Below are positions 8,567-17,248 of a DNA stretch of 64,000 nucleotides, piece by piece. Every line of letters begins with the position of its first letter. Position 1 is the first letter of the stretch. The notes under the pieces are model-generated. The model ran no database searches and was not told the origin of the DNA. It was given only the letters and a program-made list of their open reading frames with translations. The stretch is from Paenibacillus albidus. GTDB lineage: Bacteria; Bacillota; Bacilli; Paenibacillales; Paenibacillaceae. Made by a program: the position numbers and the translations under genes. The stretch covers positions 31,968 to 95,967 of the forward strand of contig NZ_BMKR01000027.1 in assembly GCF_014644435.1 (NCBI RefSeq), read 5' to 3'.

Positions 8567-9892
8567 CTATTTGCTAAGCAGTTTGTTCGCTTTCTCTGCC
8601 CCTTGATTGAGTGCATCCTGCGGTGACGTTTTTGGATCAAGAATTGCCTTCTGGATCGATTCCTTAATAATCTTGGCTACTTCCGGATAAGCGTTCTCCA
8701 TCGGACGTGGTCTTGCGTATTCCAACTGATCTACGGCAACCTTAAACTGCGGATTCTCTTTAAAATGCGCCTTCAGCTCTTCGCTCTCCACGGCAGATTG
8801 ACGGGTCGGTAAGTAACCGACATGCTTATGCTGGTAGATCGTATTTTCCTTGCTCGTCATCCATTTGATGAATTCCCAAGCGGCTTCTTTCTCTTCATCG
8901 CTGCTCTTCGACGTCATCACAAGCTGACAGCCACCGGTCGGAACACCATAGCTGACGTTAGCGGGCATAAACGCCGTTTCCAATTCAAAGCCGTTACCCT
9001 TTGCGATTTCGAGGCTTCCGGTTACGCCGGCAGTTGAGCCGAACTTAAAGGCCGACATTTGATTCGCCCAGTCTTTATCCGCAGTAGCTCCCGCTTCATC
9101 GCCTACGGGCATTTTGATCAGCCCTTCACTGGACAGCTTCTTCCAGAACTCCACCGGTGCCACACCTTCAGGAGTATTAAATGCAGCCGTTTTGCCGTCC
9201 TCGCTCAGCATTTGACCGCCGCTTTGAGCAACCAGAGCTTCGTAGAACCAGATATCGACAGGAACCGTCATACCGACTTTCCCTTTCTCCTTCAAGACGC
9301 GGGAATACTGTTCCAGCTCATCCCATGTCTTCGGACCTTCCGGATCCAGGCCGGCATCTTTCAGCATCGTGACATTTTTGTATAAAATCGGGGTGCTCCG
9401 CATGAAAGGAAGCCCGAACAGCTTATCGTCCACATAGGCGTTCCCCATTAAGCCAGCATTGAAGTCTTCGAGCTGAAGCTGATCCTTATCTTTCTCTGCA
9501 TAGGCCGTAAGTTCCTCCAGCATTCCGGAACGGGCGAACACGCCGGTAGACGCGATTTCGAGATCAGTTACCGCAGGAGCATCACCCGCTGCGAATGCCG
9601 CCTGTACTTTGGCATGAAGATCCTCATAGTCGCCTTGATGTTCTGCTATAACTTCAATTTTGTCCTGCGATTCGTTGAATTCTTTGACCATGTGCAGTTT
9701 CGCTTCCTCGATCTTCTCCCCATATGCGTACCAGTACTTAATGACAGTCTTATTGGACGATGCAGATTCCGCACCCTCCGCTTTGGCCCCGCTGTTTGTA
9801 TTGCCTGTACTTACATTCGTACCGTTTGATCCGCAAGCCGTAAGTACCCCCATGGAAAACGCAAGCGAAAGTGCAGTAAGCTTCTTAACCAT
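8567..9892 (-). CDS. ugpB: Lipoprotein solute-binding protein, UgpB-like
   Basis: A 441-residue extracellular binding protein anchored by a lipid: signal peptide ending in the lipobox VLTAC with Cys20. The SBP type-1 fold follows (IKYWYAYGEKIEEAK, then EFNESQDKIEV). It captures the substrate for the UgpABC importer. ATG 9892 was chosen because GGAGG lies 8 nt upstream; an in-frame GTG at 9907 overlaps that site. Its mRNA leader holds the terminator at 9937-9994, so expression probably depends on GlpP. Confidence 0.88.
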   Translation of the reverse strand: MVKKLTALSLAFSMGVLTACGSNGTNVSTGNTNSGAKAEGAESASSNKTVIKYWYAYGEKIEEAKLHMVKEFNESQDKIEVIAEHQGDYEDLHAKVQAAFAAGDAPAVTDLEIASTGVFARSGMLEELTAYAEKDKDQLQLEDFNAGLMGNAYVDDKLFGLPFMRSTPILYKNVTMLKDAGLDPEGPKTWDELEQYSRVLKEKGKVGMTVPVDIWFYEALVAQSGGQMLSEDGKTAAFNTPEGVAPVEFWKKLSSEGLIKMPVGDEAGATADKDWANQMSAFKFGSTAGVTGSLEIAKGNGFELETAFMPANVSYGVPTGGCQLVMTSKSSDEEKEAAWEFIKWMTSKENTIYQHKHVGYLPTRQSAVESEELKAHFKENPQFKVAVDQLEYARPRPMENAYPEVAKIIKESIQKAILDPKTSPQDALNQGAEKANKLLSK

Positions 9893-9936
9893 TGTCCAAT
9901 CCTCCACCTTTTCTTTGTTTGGTATAGGTTGCCAGC

Positions 9937-9994
9937 AAAAAAAGAAACCTTAATCCTGCCGAGGACATTGACGTCCACAGCGGATAAGGTTTCT
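9937..9994 (-). terminator. Leader terminator before ugpB, likely GlpP antitermination site
   Basis: Read leftward, AGAAACCTTATCC pairs with GGATTAAGGTTTCT (one bulge), with an inner GGAC/GTCC stem, and is followed by seven U residues (A-run at 9937-9943 on the top strand). It sits about 45 nt upstream of the ugpB start, directly after glpP. In Bacillus, GlpP bound to glycerol-3-phosphate prevents termination at comparable leader hairpins of glp genes. That GlpP acts here is inference. The AT-rich stretch at about 10000-10090 could carry the promoter. Confidence 0.7.
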
Positions 9995-10107
9995 CCAGTG
10001 CTCCAACCGTTTGCTATTTACTTTTCATAATGAATGTTACAGGACAACCATTAACGTTATGTTATCTAATTGCAAAGATAATATAAATTTCTCCGGAGCC
10101 GGTTGAC

Positions 10108-10737
10108 TTAGACGATATGCCGGACTTGCTTCTTAGCCGGAAGAGGCTCCACGCCTTTCCACAGCTCAGGCTTGGACGACGAGATAGCCGTTGCTCCGTA
10201 TTTCAAACATTCCTCTATATGGCTGTGTTCATACAATAAACCCCCGGTAATAATAGGCAGAGAGGTGAATTCTTTGACCTGGCCGATCATATCGGGAATT
10301 CGGGCGGGCATAACTTCAATGATGTCCGGCTGGATCTGGCAGAGGCTTTTGGCGATATTGTCCAGGCCTTCACTGTCAACGAGGAAGAAACGTTGAATGG
10401 TGATCAGATCCATTTTCTTTGCGGTTTTGACCACATTGGTTTTCGTTGAAATAATACCCGACGGCTTAATGACCTTCGCCAAATATTCGAGACCATAGTT
10501 GTCCGTGCTGAGACCGCCAATCTTCTCCAGGTGCAGAAAAATCGGCAGATTATGCTCTTTGAATACGTCAACGTAACCTTTCACGACGCCGATGTGCCCC
10601 GTTAACAGGAAGATTCCGCTTAATTGGTTCCGCAACGCCAGAGCGGCTTCGATATGCCTCGGATCTTTGATCGAAGCAATCAACCTGTGCGTAGTGAGGC
10701 GCTTAAAGAAGCTGTCATGGTTCATTGCGTTCTTCAT
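10108..10737 (-). CDS. glpP: Glycerol-3-phosphate responsive antiterminator GlpP
   Basis: A 209-residue TIM-barrel-like RNA-binding antiterminator of the GlpP family. Characteristic stretches are RLIASIKDPRHIEAAL, IFLLTGHIGVVKGYVD, LPIFLHLEKIGGLS, IIEVMPARIPDMIGQV and PIITGGLLYE. In Bacillus, GlpP with glycerol-3-phosphate binds glp leader mRNA and lets transcription pass a terminator. Here it is followed by such a terminator and then the ugp genes. It starts 22 bp after the phosphoesterase gene, so the two are probably cotranscribed. Confidence 0.93.
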   Translation of the reverse strand: MKNAMNHDSFFKRLTTHRLIASIKDPRHIEAALALRNQLSGIFLLTGHIGVVKGYVDVFKEHNLPIFLHLEKIGGLSTDNYGLEYLAKVIKPSGIISTKTNVVKTAKKMDLITIQRFFLVDSEGLDNIAKSLCQIQPDIIEVMPARIPDMIGQVKEFTSLPIITGGLLYEHSHIEECLKYGATAISSSKPELWKGVEPLPAKKQVRHIV

Positions 10738-10759
10738 TCCTATAACCTCCTTGCTGTTG

Positions 10760-11602
10760 TTAATGCAGTCGCATCCCGGTCAGAAAAGGAACATTGAACT
10801 CGCGATCTGCGTCTTTTCCTCGAGCGTCAGGGTTAGGTTTGAAGTGTTTCATATATTGATGCAGCAGAGGAGCATGATCCAGAATATCTGCGTCCGTCAG
10901 ATCTACGGCAGAAATACGGATCTCTTCTTGTGCAAGTTCTACGATCCGGAAGCCGTGTTGGTCCAGGCAGGAGGATAACTGCACGAATGTCCAGTTGTTC
11001 TGAGCTACAATCGAATCCACATGCGTGTGACCATTGAAATACACACCCACACCTTTTTTTCGGCCTAAAATGCGCCACATGTCTATGCCCGGGTGAATCG
11101 AGCCTTTCTCCTTTTCCGATCCCGCCGTAGTGTTATAGACTGGATGATGGCCGAAGACGAGCAGGGGCTTCGTTCCGGAAGCTTCAACCATACCTTCAAA
11201 CCATTGCAGCTGCTCTTCGTCGATCCAGCCGCCCCAATCGGTGAAGTCCATTTCTTTGGCCGTGTCCAGAAAGACCAGCATCGCAGAGTCGGTGTTAATG
11301 GCGTGATAACGCTGCTGTCCCGTGATCTCCAATACTTCCTTTCGCGTCTGTCCATAGAGATCATGGTTACCCAGCACATGGATAAACGTTCTATCCTTGC
11401 GCCGTAAGAGTTCGTATACTTCCTGTAGCTCCAAGGATGATCCAAAATTCGTAAGGTCTCCGAGCGATACATGCAAATCCGCATCCATTTCCATAAAACG
11501 TCCCAGTAAGGTGTGATAGAAAGCTGTTCGCGCCTCCAGCAATCCTGGAATCGTCTTATCGATTTCGTGATAATGCAAATCTCCCATCAGAACTAATCTC
11601 AT
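10760..11602 (-). CDS. Calcineurin-like metallophosphoesterase
   Basis: A 280-residue binuclear-metal phosphoesterase. The five motifs are complete: D8-x-H10 (GDLHYH), GDL with D49, GNHD at 78-81, GHHP, and GHTH. No signal peptide, so cytosolic. As first gene of the glp/ugp-type operon it may be a glycerophosphodiesterase of the GpdQ kind or act on another product of phospholipid breakdown; sequence alone does not decide between this and cyclic-nucleotide phosphodiesterase activity. Start ATG follows GGAGGAG. Confidence 0.85.
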   Translation of the reverse strand: MRLVLMGDLHYHEIDKTIPGLLEARTAFYHTLLGRFMEMDADLHVSLGDLTNFGSSLELQEVYELLRRKDRTFIHVLGNHDLYGQTRKEVLEITGQQRYHAINTDSAMLVFLDTAKEMDFTDWGGWIDEEQLQWFEGMVEASGTKPLLVFGHHPVYNTTAGSEKEKGSIHPGIDMWRILGRKKGVGVYFNGHTHVDSIVAQNNWTFVQLSSCLDQHGFRIVELAQEEIRISAVDLTDADILDHAPLLHQYMKHFKPNPDARGKDADREFNVPFLTGMRLH

Positions 11603-11722
11603 TATAGCTCTCCTCCCAGCTTAACCATGTTTGTCTTCTCACTTATGGTATAGGCCGAGTATTAAGTACCCGTTAAAAGGGGAAGGTGTTTGTGTAAAGG
11701 TACCTAAAGCCGAAGAGTCCAT

Positions 11723-12604
11723 TTAGAAGGATGAGGTATGATTCTTTTTTATTATGGTTTTTAACTTTTCAATCACCATTTGGAGATTCGGGTGTTCTTT
11801 GTCCTTCATCCTATACGCAAGATAAAGCTCATTTTCGACAGTGTAATCCGGAAGAATCACCTTCGTTTTGCCGAGAGACAAGGATTCACGAATAAGATAG
11901 GTTGGTAAAAGACTCATCCCCATATGACTTTCGATTCCTTTCAGGATCCCACGTAAATCAGGTATAACATGAACCGGTTCCCATTGCGGACGTTTATTGA
12001 AGTGCTGCCGCCAAAATCTTCGTATGATTGGCAATTCCAGTCCGTAGCTGAGCCAGGGCTGCAGATTTAGCCATTCTTCAATATTATCCACAGGTGATTC
12101 ATAATTCATTGGAGCGACGAGTACGAAGGTTTCAACTTCCAGCTTTACGTATGAAAAGCCCGGAACATCGTTTTTTCGCGAGGTAATAATAAAATCGACT
12201 TTATCCTCCTGCAGATATTCCAAGAGTTGTTCAGCCGTTCCCAATTGTGTAATCATGCGAAAACCCATAGATTCCCCATACTCCAAAAGCCGATAAAGCA
12301 TATATTCAGGTGCCGCACCTAAGCGTACCTTTGGAATTTCGGTAAGGGACGGAGCTTTGATACGCAATGTAATATTCTCTAGACGCTCCAAAACAGGCGC
12401 TACGAGTGTGTACAACTCTTTGCCCTTGTCCGTAGGAACCATCTTTCGCGGAGTCCGCACAAACAATGGCTCTCCCACTTCACTTTCCAAGGCCGACAAA
12501 TGCTGGCTCATCGCCGGTTGCGTAAGGTAACGGCTTTCTGCCGCTTTAGAAACAGATCCATTCTGGTAGATGCTTATGAAACTACGGTACCATTCAAAGT
12601 CAAT
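11723..12604 (-). CDS. LysR-family regulator with probable ATT start codon
   Basis: A 293-residue LysR-type regulator: N-terminal HTH (SVSKAAESRYLTQPAMSQHLSALESEVGEPLFVR) and a periplasmic-binding-like effector domain (about 90-290). Relatives begin (M)DFEWYRSF. In this frame that point is ATT (12602-12604), preceded by GGAGGG with ideal spacing; no ATG, GTG or TTG lies between it and the frame's upstream ATG at 12685, and that ATG lies inside the Dabb gene. Hence a rare ATT start, as in infC, is the best reading. It is the gene downstream of dabb and could be cotranscribed with it. Targets unknown. Confidence 0.8.
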   Translation of the reverse strand: MDFEWYRSFISIYQNGSVSKAAESRYLTQPAMSQHLSALESEVGEPLFVRTPRKMVPTDKGKELYTLVAPVLERLENITLRIKAPSLTEIPKVRLGAAPEYMLYRLLEYGESMGFRMITQLGTAEQLLEYLQEDKVDFIITSRKNDVPGFSYVKLEVETFVLVAPMNYESPVDNIEEWLNLQPWLSYGLELPIIRRFWRQHFNKRPQWEPVHVIPDLRGILKGIESHMGMSLLPTYLIRESLSLGKTKVILPDYTVENELYLAYRMKDKEHPNLQMVIEKLKTIIKKNHTSSF

Positions 12605-12629
12605 CTTAATCCCTCCAATTCTAAGAACC

Positions 12630-12941
12630 TTATCCTTCAGTCTTGATTGGATAATCGGCCACAATAACATCATCCACCCAGCCATCCAAAGAAGCTACAA
12701 ATTCCTGATGTGCAGGATGCGGGCCATAGGCGCGCAGAGATTCCAGATGGTCAAAAGTAACCCGCAAGCCAAGCGTATACCCTTGAATCTTATCCGACTC
12801 TTCTGTTACATTAATCCCTGCACTCAGATCCACTATCCCTGGGATACGTTCGCGCAAGGACAGTAAGCGGTCCACGAATTCCTGCTGTTTGGCAGGCGTG
12901 ATCTTACTATTGAACTTGAATACGACTAGATGTTCATACAT
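12630..12941 (-). CDS. Dabb-domain (stress-responsive alpha/beta barrel) protein
   Basis: A 103-residue ferredoxin-like dimeric barrel protein. It starts MYEHLVVFKFNSKITPAKQ, has the GYTLGLRVTFDHLESLRAYGPHPAHQEFV stretch, and ends in DDVIVADYPI, all typical of the Dabb family. Biochemical roles vary (stress proteins, polyketide cyclisation), and no substrate can be deduced. AGGAGG precedes the ATG. Its stop lies 26 bp before the likely LysR start. Confidence 0.85.
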   Translation of the reverse strand: MYEHLVVFKFNSKITPAKQQEFVDRLLSLRERIPGIVDLSAGINVTEESDKIQGYTLGLRVTFDHLESLRAYGPHPAHQEFVASLDGWVDDVIVADYPIKTEG

Positions 12942-13155
12942 TTTGTTGATCCTCCTGTGTAATAGTTTTGGTATGTTCTTTGAGCCAGGCTTTATCTTCC
13001 CTCAATATACAAGAGTACACCGATGTTCGCAATGAGACATGGCCGGGATGCAATTTCATCCATCCGCCAAATGGGCAGCCCTCCATGTCAATGCGATCAA
13101 GCTGCTGTTCGAAGGTATTTCTGTCTGTCGTTAAGTTGTTGTCATCGCGGATCAC
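12934..13155 (-). pseudogene. Fragment resembling the C-terminus of a TnsD/TniQ transposition protein
   Basis: A 73-codon frame contains WMKLHPGHVSLRTSVYSCIL and REDKAWLKEHT. The pattern W-x-x-x-HPG-x-S-x-L-R...Y...R-x-D-x-x-WL-x-x-H resembles the C-terminal repeats of Tn7-like TnsD target selectors. Upstream the frame is closed by a stop, and its tail runs into the ribosome binding site of the Dabb gene, so it is a relic and not a working gene. Recognition is from pattern only; no other Tn7 genes are present. Confidence 0.35.
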
Positions 13156-13492
13156 CCATTTGGTGCCGATTTGCTAGAACGAGCAAACGTTTATTACAGT
13201 ATTGCCATTACTTTCGTTAAAATAAAAAGGAAAAAGGAGCTGTCCCATGCCATGAAATGGCTGCTTGGGACGGCTCCGCTGTTTTTGAGTCGGATTGACT
13301 TGTTCACTTGGTGTGGACGCTCCGCGAACGGACCGTTGCTCCAATCGCTGTGCTCTCCAGATTTTATTTATTTCCCATAGCGGTAAAAATCCGGAGAGCA
13401 AGGCGACCGCTACCGCTTTTCCGCAATCAGTCCGTCCTCTCCGCTGCTTTGAGCAGAAAAAGTTTCTACAATCCTCTTTAAAATCATAAAAA

Positions 13493-13550
13493 GAAATCGC
13501 CCTTTTGATAAAATGGAGGTACCACCCAACCATTCAAAAGGAGCGATTTC
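13493..13550 (+). promoter_or_regulatory. Hairpin covering the transposase ribosome binding site
   Basis: GAAATCGCCCTTTTGA (13493-13508) pairs with TCAAAAGGAGCGATTTC (13534-13550). The right arm contains AAAGGAG, the ribosome binding site of the transposase, just before its TTG start. Such sequestering hairpins limit translation from read-through transcripts in several IS families. Confidence 0.55.
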
Positions 13551-13551
13551 T

Positions 13552-14419
13552 TTGTACATTCAATATACCATGGACCAACTTTGCTTGCCAATGAATCTGG
13601 AAGAAGATATCCCGGAAAATCACCTCGTTCGTGTCGTTAACGCAGCCGTCAATCGGCTGGACGACACCATCTTTGACGCTGCCTATCCCGGCGGCGGCCG
13701 CGACAGCTACCACCCTAAAATGTCACCAAATTCATTATCTACGCGTACACCCAGCGAAATTTATTCGTCTCGCAAATCGCCAAAGCGGTACGGGAGAATA
13801 TTCCCTTCATGTGGCTGGCCGGACGGCAGTGCCCGGATTTTCGCATCATCAACCGTTTTCGCTCTCAGCGGATGAAAGATGTCCTCGAAACCATATTTAC
13901 TGCGGTCCTTCAGTTGGCGGACGAGAATTACATCTCCCTGGAGCATTATTTTGTGGATGGCACCAAAATCGAGGCGAACGCCAATCGATACACCTTTCGT
14001 ATGGGGTAAGGCCGTTCGTAAACATAAGGCCAAGCTGCAAGAAAATGTACATGCCTTGTTTGCCGACATTGAGGCCGCAGAGAAACAAGAAGAACAGGAA
14101 CTCCGCGGCCAGGACCTGAGCGAACTTGGCGAGTCCGCCGAGCAGGAAATCGGGAAGTGGTTGTCAGTCAGGAACGACTGCGGTACCAGAAACAGGCTCG
14201 GGCAATCTTGCAAAGCGAGGAAAGCTACGCTTTGGCCGTACGTCGAATGACAGAACCGGAAAGTGTGTTTGGACAACGGAAGAACAACCAGGGCTTCCGG
14301 CGGTTTCTGCTTCTCAGCACGGAAAAAGTGACGCTTGAAGTCGGGTGCTTTCCCTTACCCACAATCTACTGAAGCAAGCAGTAAATGACCAAAAACCCAG
14401 AGCAGCGATCCTCCAATAA
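13552..14419 (+). pseudogene. IS1182-family transposase, frameshifted and internally deleted
   Basis: The reading frame begins at TTG 13552 (MDQLCLPMNLEEDIPENH, then RVVNAAVNRLDDTIFDAAYP). It shifts near 13720 to WLAGRQCPDFRIINRFRSQR and LADENYISLEHYFVDGTKIEA, shifts again near 14000 to KAVRKHKAKLQENVHALFAD, then to QERLRYQKQARAILQSEESYA, and ends in another frame with LTHNLLKQAVNDQK and TAA. The central catalytic part present in intact copies is missing. At least four frame changes make it non-functional. Confidence 0.85.
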
Positions 14420-14562
14420 TAGGAGAATCGCTGCTCTGTTGACTTTTTACGGTTTTGAAAATGAAGAGGGTCTGTCTCCGCTCGTAGAAAATAAACTTAT
14501 GGGACACCCCCTTTTTTATGGGTGGCACATTGTTTAATCTGCTGATTAATTTCCTGTCCATA

Positions 14563-14886
14563 CTATTTATAATAAGAAGTTGTCAGTGGAATGAAAAAGC
14601 CTCCATCATTCGGCTGCGTGACATTAATTGCAATATTACGTACCCCGGTGATGGCCACCTCAATCGTCTGGATGCCGGCGGAAGGAGAAATTTTCTCTAC
14701 TTTTTTGAGCAGGGTGTTTTTGTCGGAATCCTTGATTTCAAGGGCTTCCACCTCTTTGCCGGTTGCCGCAAACTGCAGGATCAGCTTCATATACTTGCCT
14801 CCCGGGCTAAGTGCAGTATACTTAATATTGGTGCCAGGGGCACTGTACAGAACCTCACCATAATCTTTGCCGCCAATTCGAATACT
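14563..14886 (-). pseudogene. 5'-truncated gene of unknown function
   Basis: A 75-codon frame starts at ATG 14790 behind GGGAGG (MKLILQFAATGKEVEALEIK...FFIPLTTSYYK). The same frame stays open and protein-like for another 32 codons upstream (IRIGGKDYGEVLYSAPGTN, then IKYTALSPGGKY) up to a TGA at 14887-14889. This suggests the 3' part of a longer gene, perhaps a secreted beta-rich protein, cut by events around the neighbouring IS. Family not recognised with certainty. Confidence 0.45.
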
Positions 14887-15047
14887 TCAAAATTTTACAA
14901 ATAGTATAGCAAAGTAGCTACACAAGGGCAAATGTCCTAGTAGATCAAGAGAGTTGTACTTTTAATATTATGGCCCCTCCCAGAGCTTCAACTGAACAAA
15001 ATCACTATTTGTTAATCATAGGTACAATATTTGAAATAGAAAAATTG

Positions 15048-15842
15048 TTAAAAAATAGTCGGCACCATTCCCCCATCCATACGGATCGGCGAACCTTTAA
15101 ATGCAGAAGCATAAGGACTACATACAAATGTAGTTAGTCTGCCTATTTCAATAGGCTTGATAAATCGCTGTATTTCAGATTGAGGCAGGTTTGTTGTCAT
15201 AAATTTTTTCTCTTTTTCTGAAAAGGTCATCTCTTCATTAGGGTATATCCCCTCAATGATTTGATGCACATTCTCTGAGAGTGTGGGTCCTGGCAGGATC
15301 GTATTGACGGTAACTTCAGTTCCTGTTGTTAATTTGGATAAGCTTTTTGACAAGGACAACAGCATTGATTTTGTCATTGCATACTGAGGCATTTGGCCTG
15401 AAGGCATAATAGCTTCTTCACTCGCAATAAAGATAATGCGGCCGTAATCATTTTTCAACATTTTAGGCAAATAAAATTTAGCTAATCCATTCGCAGCAAG
15501 AACATTAGTACGGAAATATTTTTCCCATACTTCATCGTCAACGTCCTCATATTGCATAATTTCATAGACCCCCATATTGTTAACTAAAATATCAATATTG
15601 GGGTATTTTTCAAATAAAGCTTCTCTTTGCCCTATATCCACCATATCGGCTGTAGCATTTTGAGGAGAGGTAGCCGGGAAATTTGCCTTTATTTCATTTA
15701 CAGTTTGTTCTACCTCTTCATAACTTCGTCCATTAATTAGTACATTGACACCTTCTTTGGCAAGTTCAATAGCAATTGCTTTCCCTATCCCTTTTGTTGA
15801 TCCTGTAATTAAAGCTGTTTTATTGTTTAATCCCATATCCAT
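15048..15842 (-). CDS. Short-chain dehydrogenase/reductase
   Basis: A 264-residue NAD(P)-dependent oxidoreductase with Rossmann fold: TGSTKGIG near residue 15, NNMG in ILVNNMGVYE, the catalytic Ser in FIASEEA, and Y-x-x-x-K in QYAMTKSM. LPGPT and RMDGGM follow at the expected places. The substrate is not evident. AAGGAG precedes the start at a slightly long 11 nt. It lies 54 bp downstream of an AraC regulator on the same strand, so the two may form one transcript. Confidence 0.9.
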   Translation of the reverse strand: MDMGLNNKTALITGSTKGIGKAIAIELAKEGVNVLINGRSYEEVEQTVNEIKANFPATSPQNATADMVDIGQREALFEKYPNIDILVNNMGVYEIMQYEDVDDEVWEKYFRTNVLAANGLAKFYLPKMLKNDYGRIIFIASEEAIMPSGQMPQYAMTKSMLLSLSKSLSKLTTGTEVTVNTILPGPTLSENVHQIIEGIYPNEEMTFSEKEKKFMTTNLPQSEIQRFIKPIEIGRLTTFVCSPYASAFKGSPIRMDGGMVPTIF

Positions 15843-15896
15843 TGTATATGTTTCTCCTTCTGTGCTCCGGATAGTGATTATATTACCTTGTAGGGA

Positions 15897-16925
15897 TTAT
15901 TCAGTAACTAGCCTATTGCGCCAAAGTTCTTGTTTAACACGCCAATTAGAAGGCGTATCCCCTTCCCAAAGGCGGAAGGCACGGTAGAATGAATTCTGGT
16001 CTTCATATCCAACCAAAAAAGCCACTTCTTTAATATCGAGTGAGGGATCTGCCAAGTACTCTCTTGCCTGCTCATGTCTTGCTTGCGTCAAAAGATGCTT
16101 GAAGCTCGTGTTCTCGTCTGTAAGCCGGCGCTGCAAGGTACGATCGCTCATCCTAAGCTCCTTCGCGACAACCTGAATATCGGGGCGCCCTCCTGTGAAG
16201 CTGCGTTTCATGATCCATTTAACCGTCTCGGAAATTGAGCGGCATCGCTGCTGTTCATCGAGTGATCGGTCCAGAACCGGAGTCAGAATCTCCAGCAGCT
16301 CTTCGTTGTACGAGACAAAAGGGCGGTCCAGATCACTTCGATGTAACGTCAACCGGTTTCCTGGTGCCCCAATCCGGACACGGCAGCCGAAGTAAGCTTC
16401 AAGGGCCTGTACATTGCCCATGGAATGTGAAAATTCGACGAGCCTCGCCGTCAATGGTTGGCCTGTGCCCCGGCGTCCAAGCTCCAGAAGAAATGCCAGC
16501 GTGATACCCACCAGCATCGGCGGACCGGATTGCCCGGTATGCAGCCAATCCAGTTCGATTATACAGTGCTCGCCTTCCTCGGTAATACGTAAGCTTTCGG
16601 GTGGACACTGTTGTTTGTACCGAGCCATTCGGTTCAGAGCGTCGCGGTAGTCACGAGCGTGGTAAGTCGCTAAGACGGTCGGTGGATACTGCGCTGTTTC
16701 GAAGACGGTCGCAAGCTTGATGATTCCTGTGGCCGTGTCACCGATGAGATCGGAATAAGCCTGCCAGATCGCAAAATATTGGGCGGTGGTGACTACCGGT
16801 TCAGTAATAATGGTGAGCGGCAGGTGTGCTTGACGAGCTACGTCGTGGGCGGTAATCCCTAATTGATGTAATCCTGCCCAAAATCCTGGCGGGATCTTTA
16901 TACGTTCAGTGGTATGAGACTTCAT
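15897..16925 (-). CDS. AraC-family regulator (OruR/ArgR-like N-terminal domain)
   Basis: A 342-residue regulator with an N-terminal ligand domain of the type seen in OruR-like AraC proteins (about 10-200; starts PPGFWAGLHQLGITAHDVA) and a C-terminal pair of HTHs (about 250-335: VVAKELRMSDRTLQRRLTDE, then IKEVAFLVGYEDQNSFYRAF). It probably controls the downstream SDR gene; effector unknown. This N-domain is commoner in proteobacteria than Firmicutes, a mild hint of transfer. Confidence 0.88.
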   Translation of the reverse strand: MKSHTTERIKIPPGFWAGLHQLGITAHDVARQAHLPLTIITEPVVTTAQYFAIWQAYSDLIGDTATGIIKLATVFETAQYPPTVLATYHARDYRDALNRMARYKQQCPPESLRITEEGEHCIIELDWLHTGQSGPPMLVGITLAFLLELGRRGTGQPLTARLVEFSHSMGNVQALEAYFGCRVRIGAPGNRLTLHRSDLDRPFVSYNEELLEILTPVLDRSLDEQQRCRSISETVKWIMKRSFTGGRPDIQVVAKELRMSDRTLQRRLTDENTSFKHLLTQARHEQAREYLADPSLDIKEVAFLVGYEDQNSFYRAFRLWEGDTPSNWRVKQELWRNRLVTE

Positions 16926-17061
16926 ACCTGTGGGCCTCCTTTAGCTATGTACATATTCATTAGTTTGCTCAGCTTTTTTTACTTATAAGGCACCATACGG
17001 TGATCTGCGGGTTGGATTCCAATGACAGGTCTGAAATATCCTTTGACCCAAATCGCTTTGG

Positions 17062-17240
17062 TTGTTCGGTGAAAATAAAGTATTAGACTGGAGTCGTTGA
17101 TTTAACGCGGTTTTTGAATTGAAGAATCGTCAGCTTTTGAAAAATAAGTTTTAGACTAATCCATTAAAAGAAGCAGCGATGGAACAAGACTTGAAAAATA
17201 AAGTCTTAGACTGCCGCTGTTGTCGTTCAACTAATGTTTC
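17062..17240. repeat. Palindromic intergenic repeat, long copy (leftward orientation)
   Basis: Read on the minus strand it runs ACGAGAAACATTAGTTGAAC, a CAGCG...CGCTG hairpin, and three copies of the motif AGTCTAAnACTTTATTTT, ending in TTTTCACCGAAC. It matches the copy at 30973-31090 over most of that copy's length but carries about 60 bp extra in the middle. It fills most of the 323-bp gap between the AraC and serine hydrolase genes; nothing else is seen there. Confidence 0.7.
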
Positions 17241-17248
17241 TCGTTAGT

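Larger units (their letters stand above)
13231..14518. mobile_element. Degraded IS1182-family insertion sequence
   Basis: Bounded by related ends: AAAAAGGAGCTGTCCCAT at 13231-13248 and, on the other strand, AAAAAGGGGGTGTCCCAT at 14501-14518. It holds a broken transposase and a 260-bp non-coding left part. At 1.29 kb it is shorter than intact relatives, matching loss of the middle of the transposase. No target duplication is clear. Confidence 0.7.

Noticed and set aside
13174..13533. Leftward 119-codon frame in the left part of the IS1182 copy
   Set aside because: It lies antisense within the IS non-coding leader and terminal repeat, has no ribosome binding site, and its composition is not protein-like.
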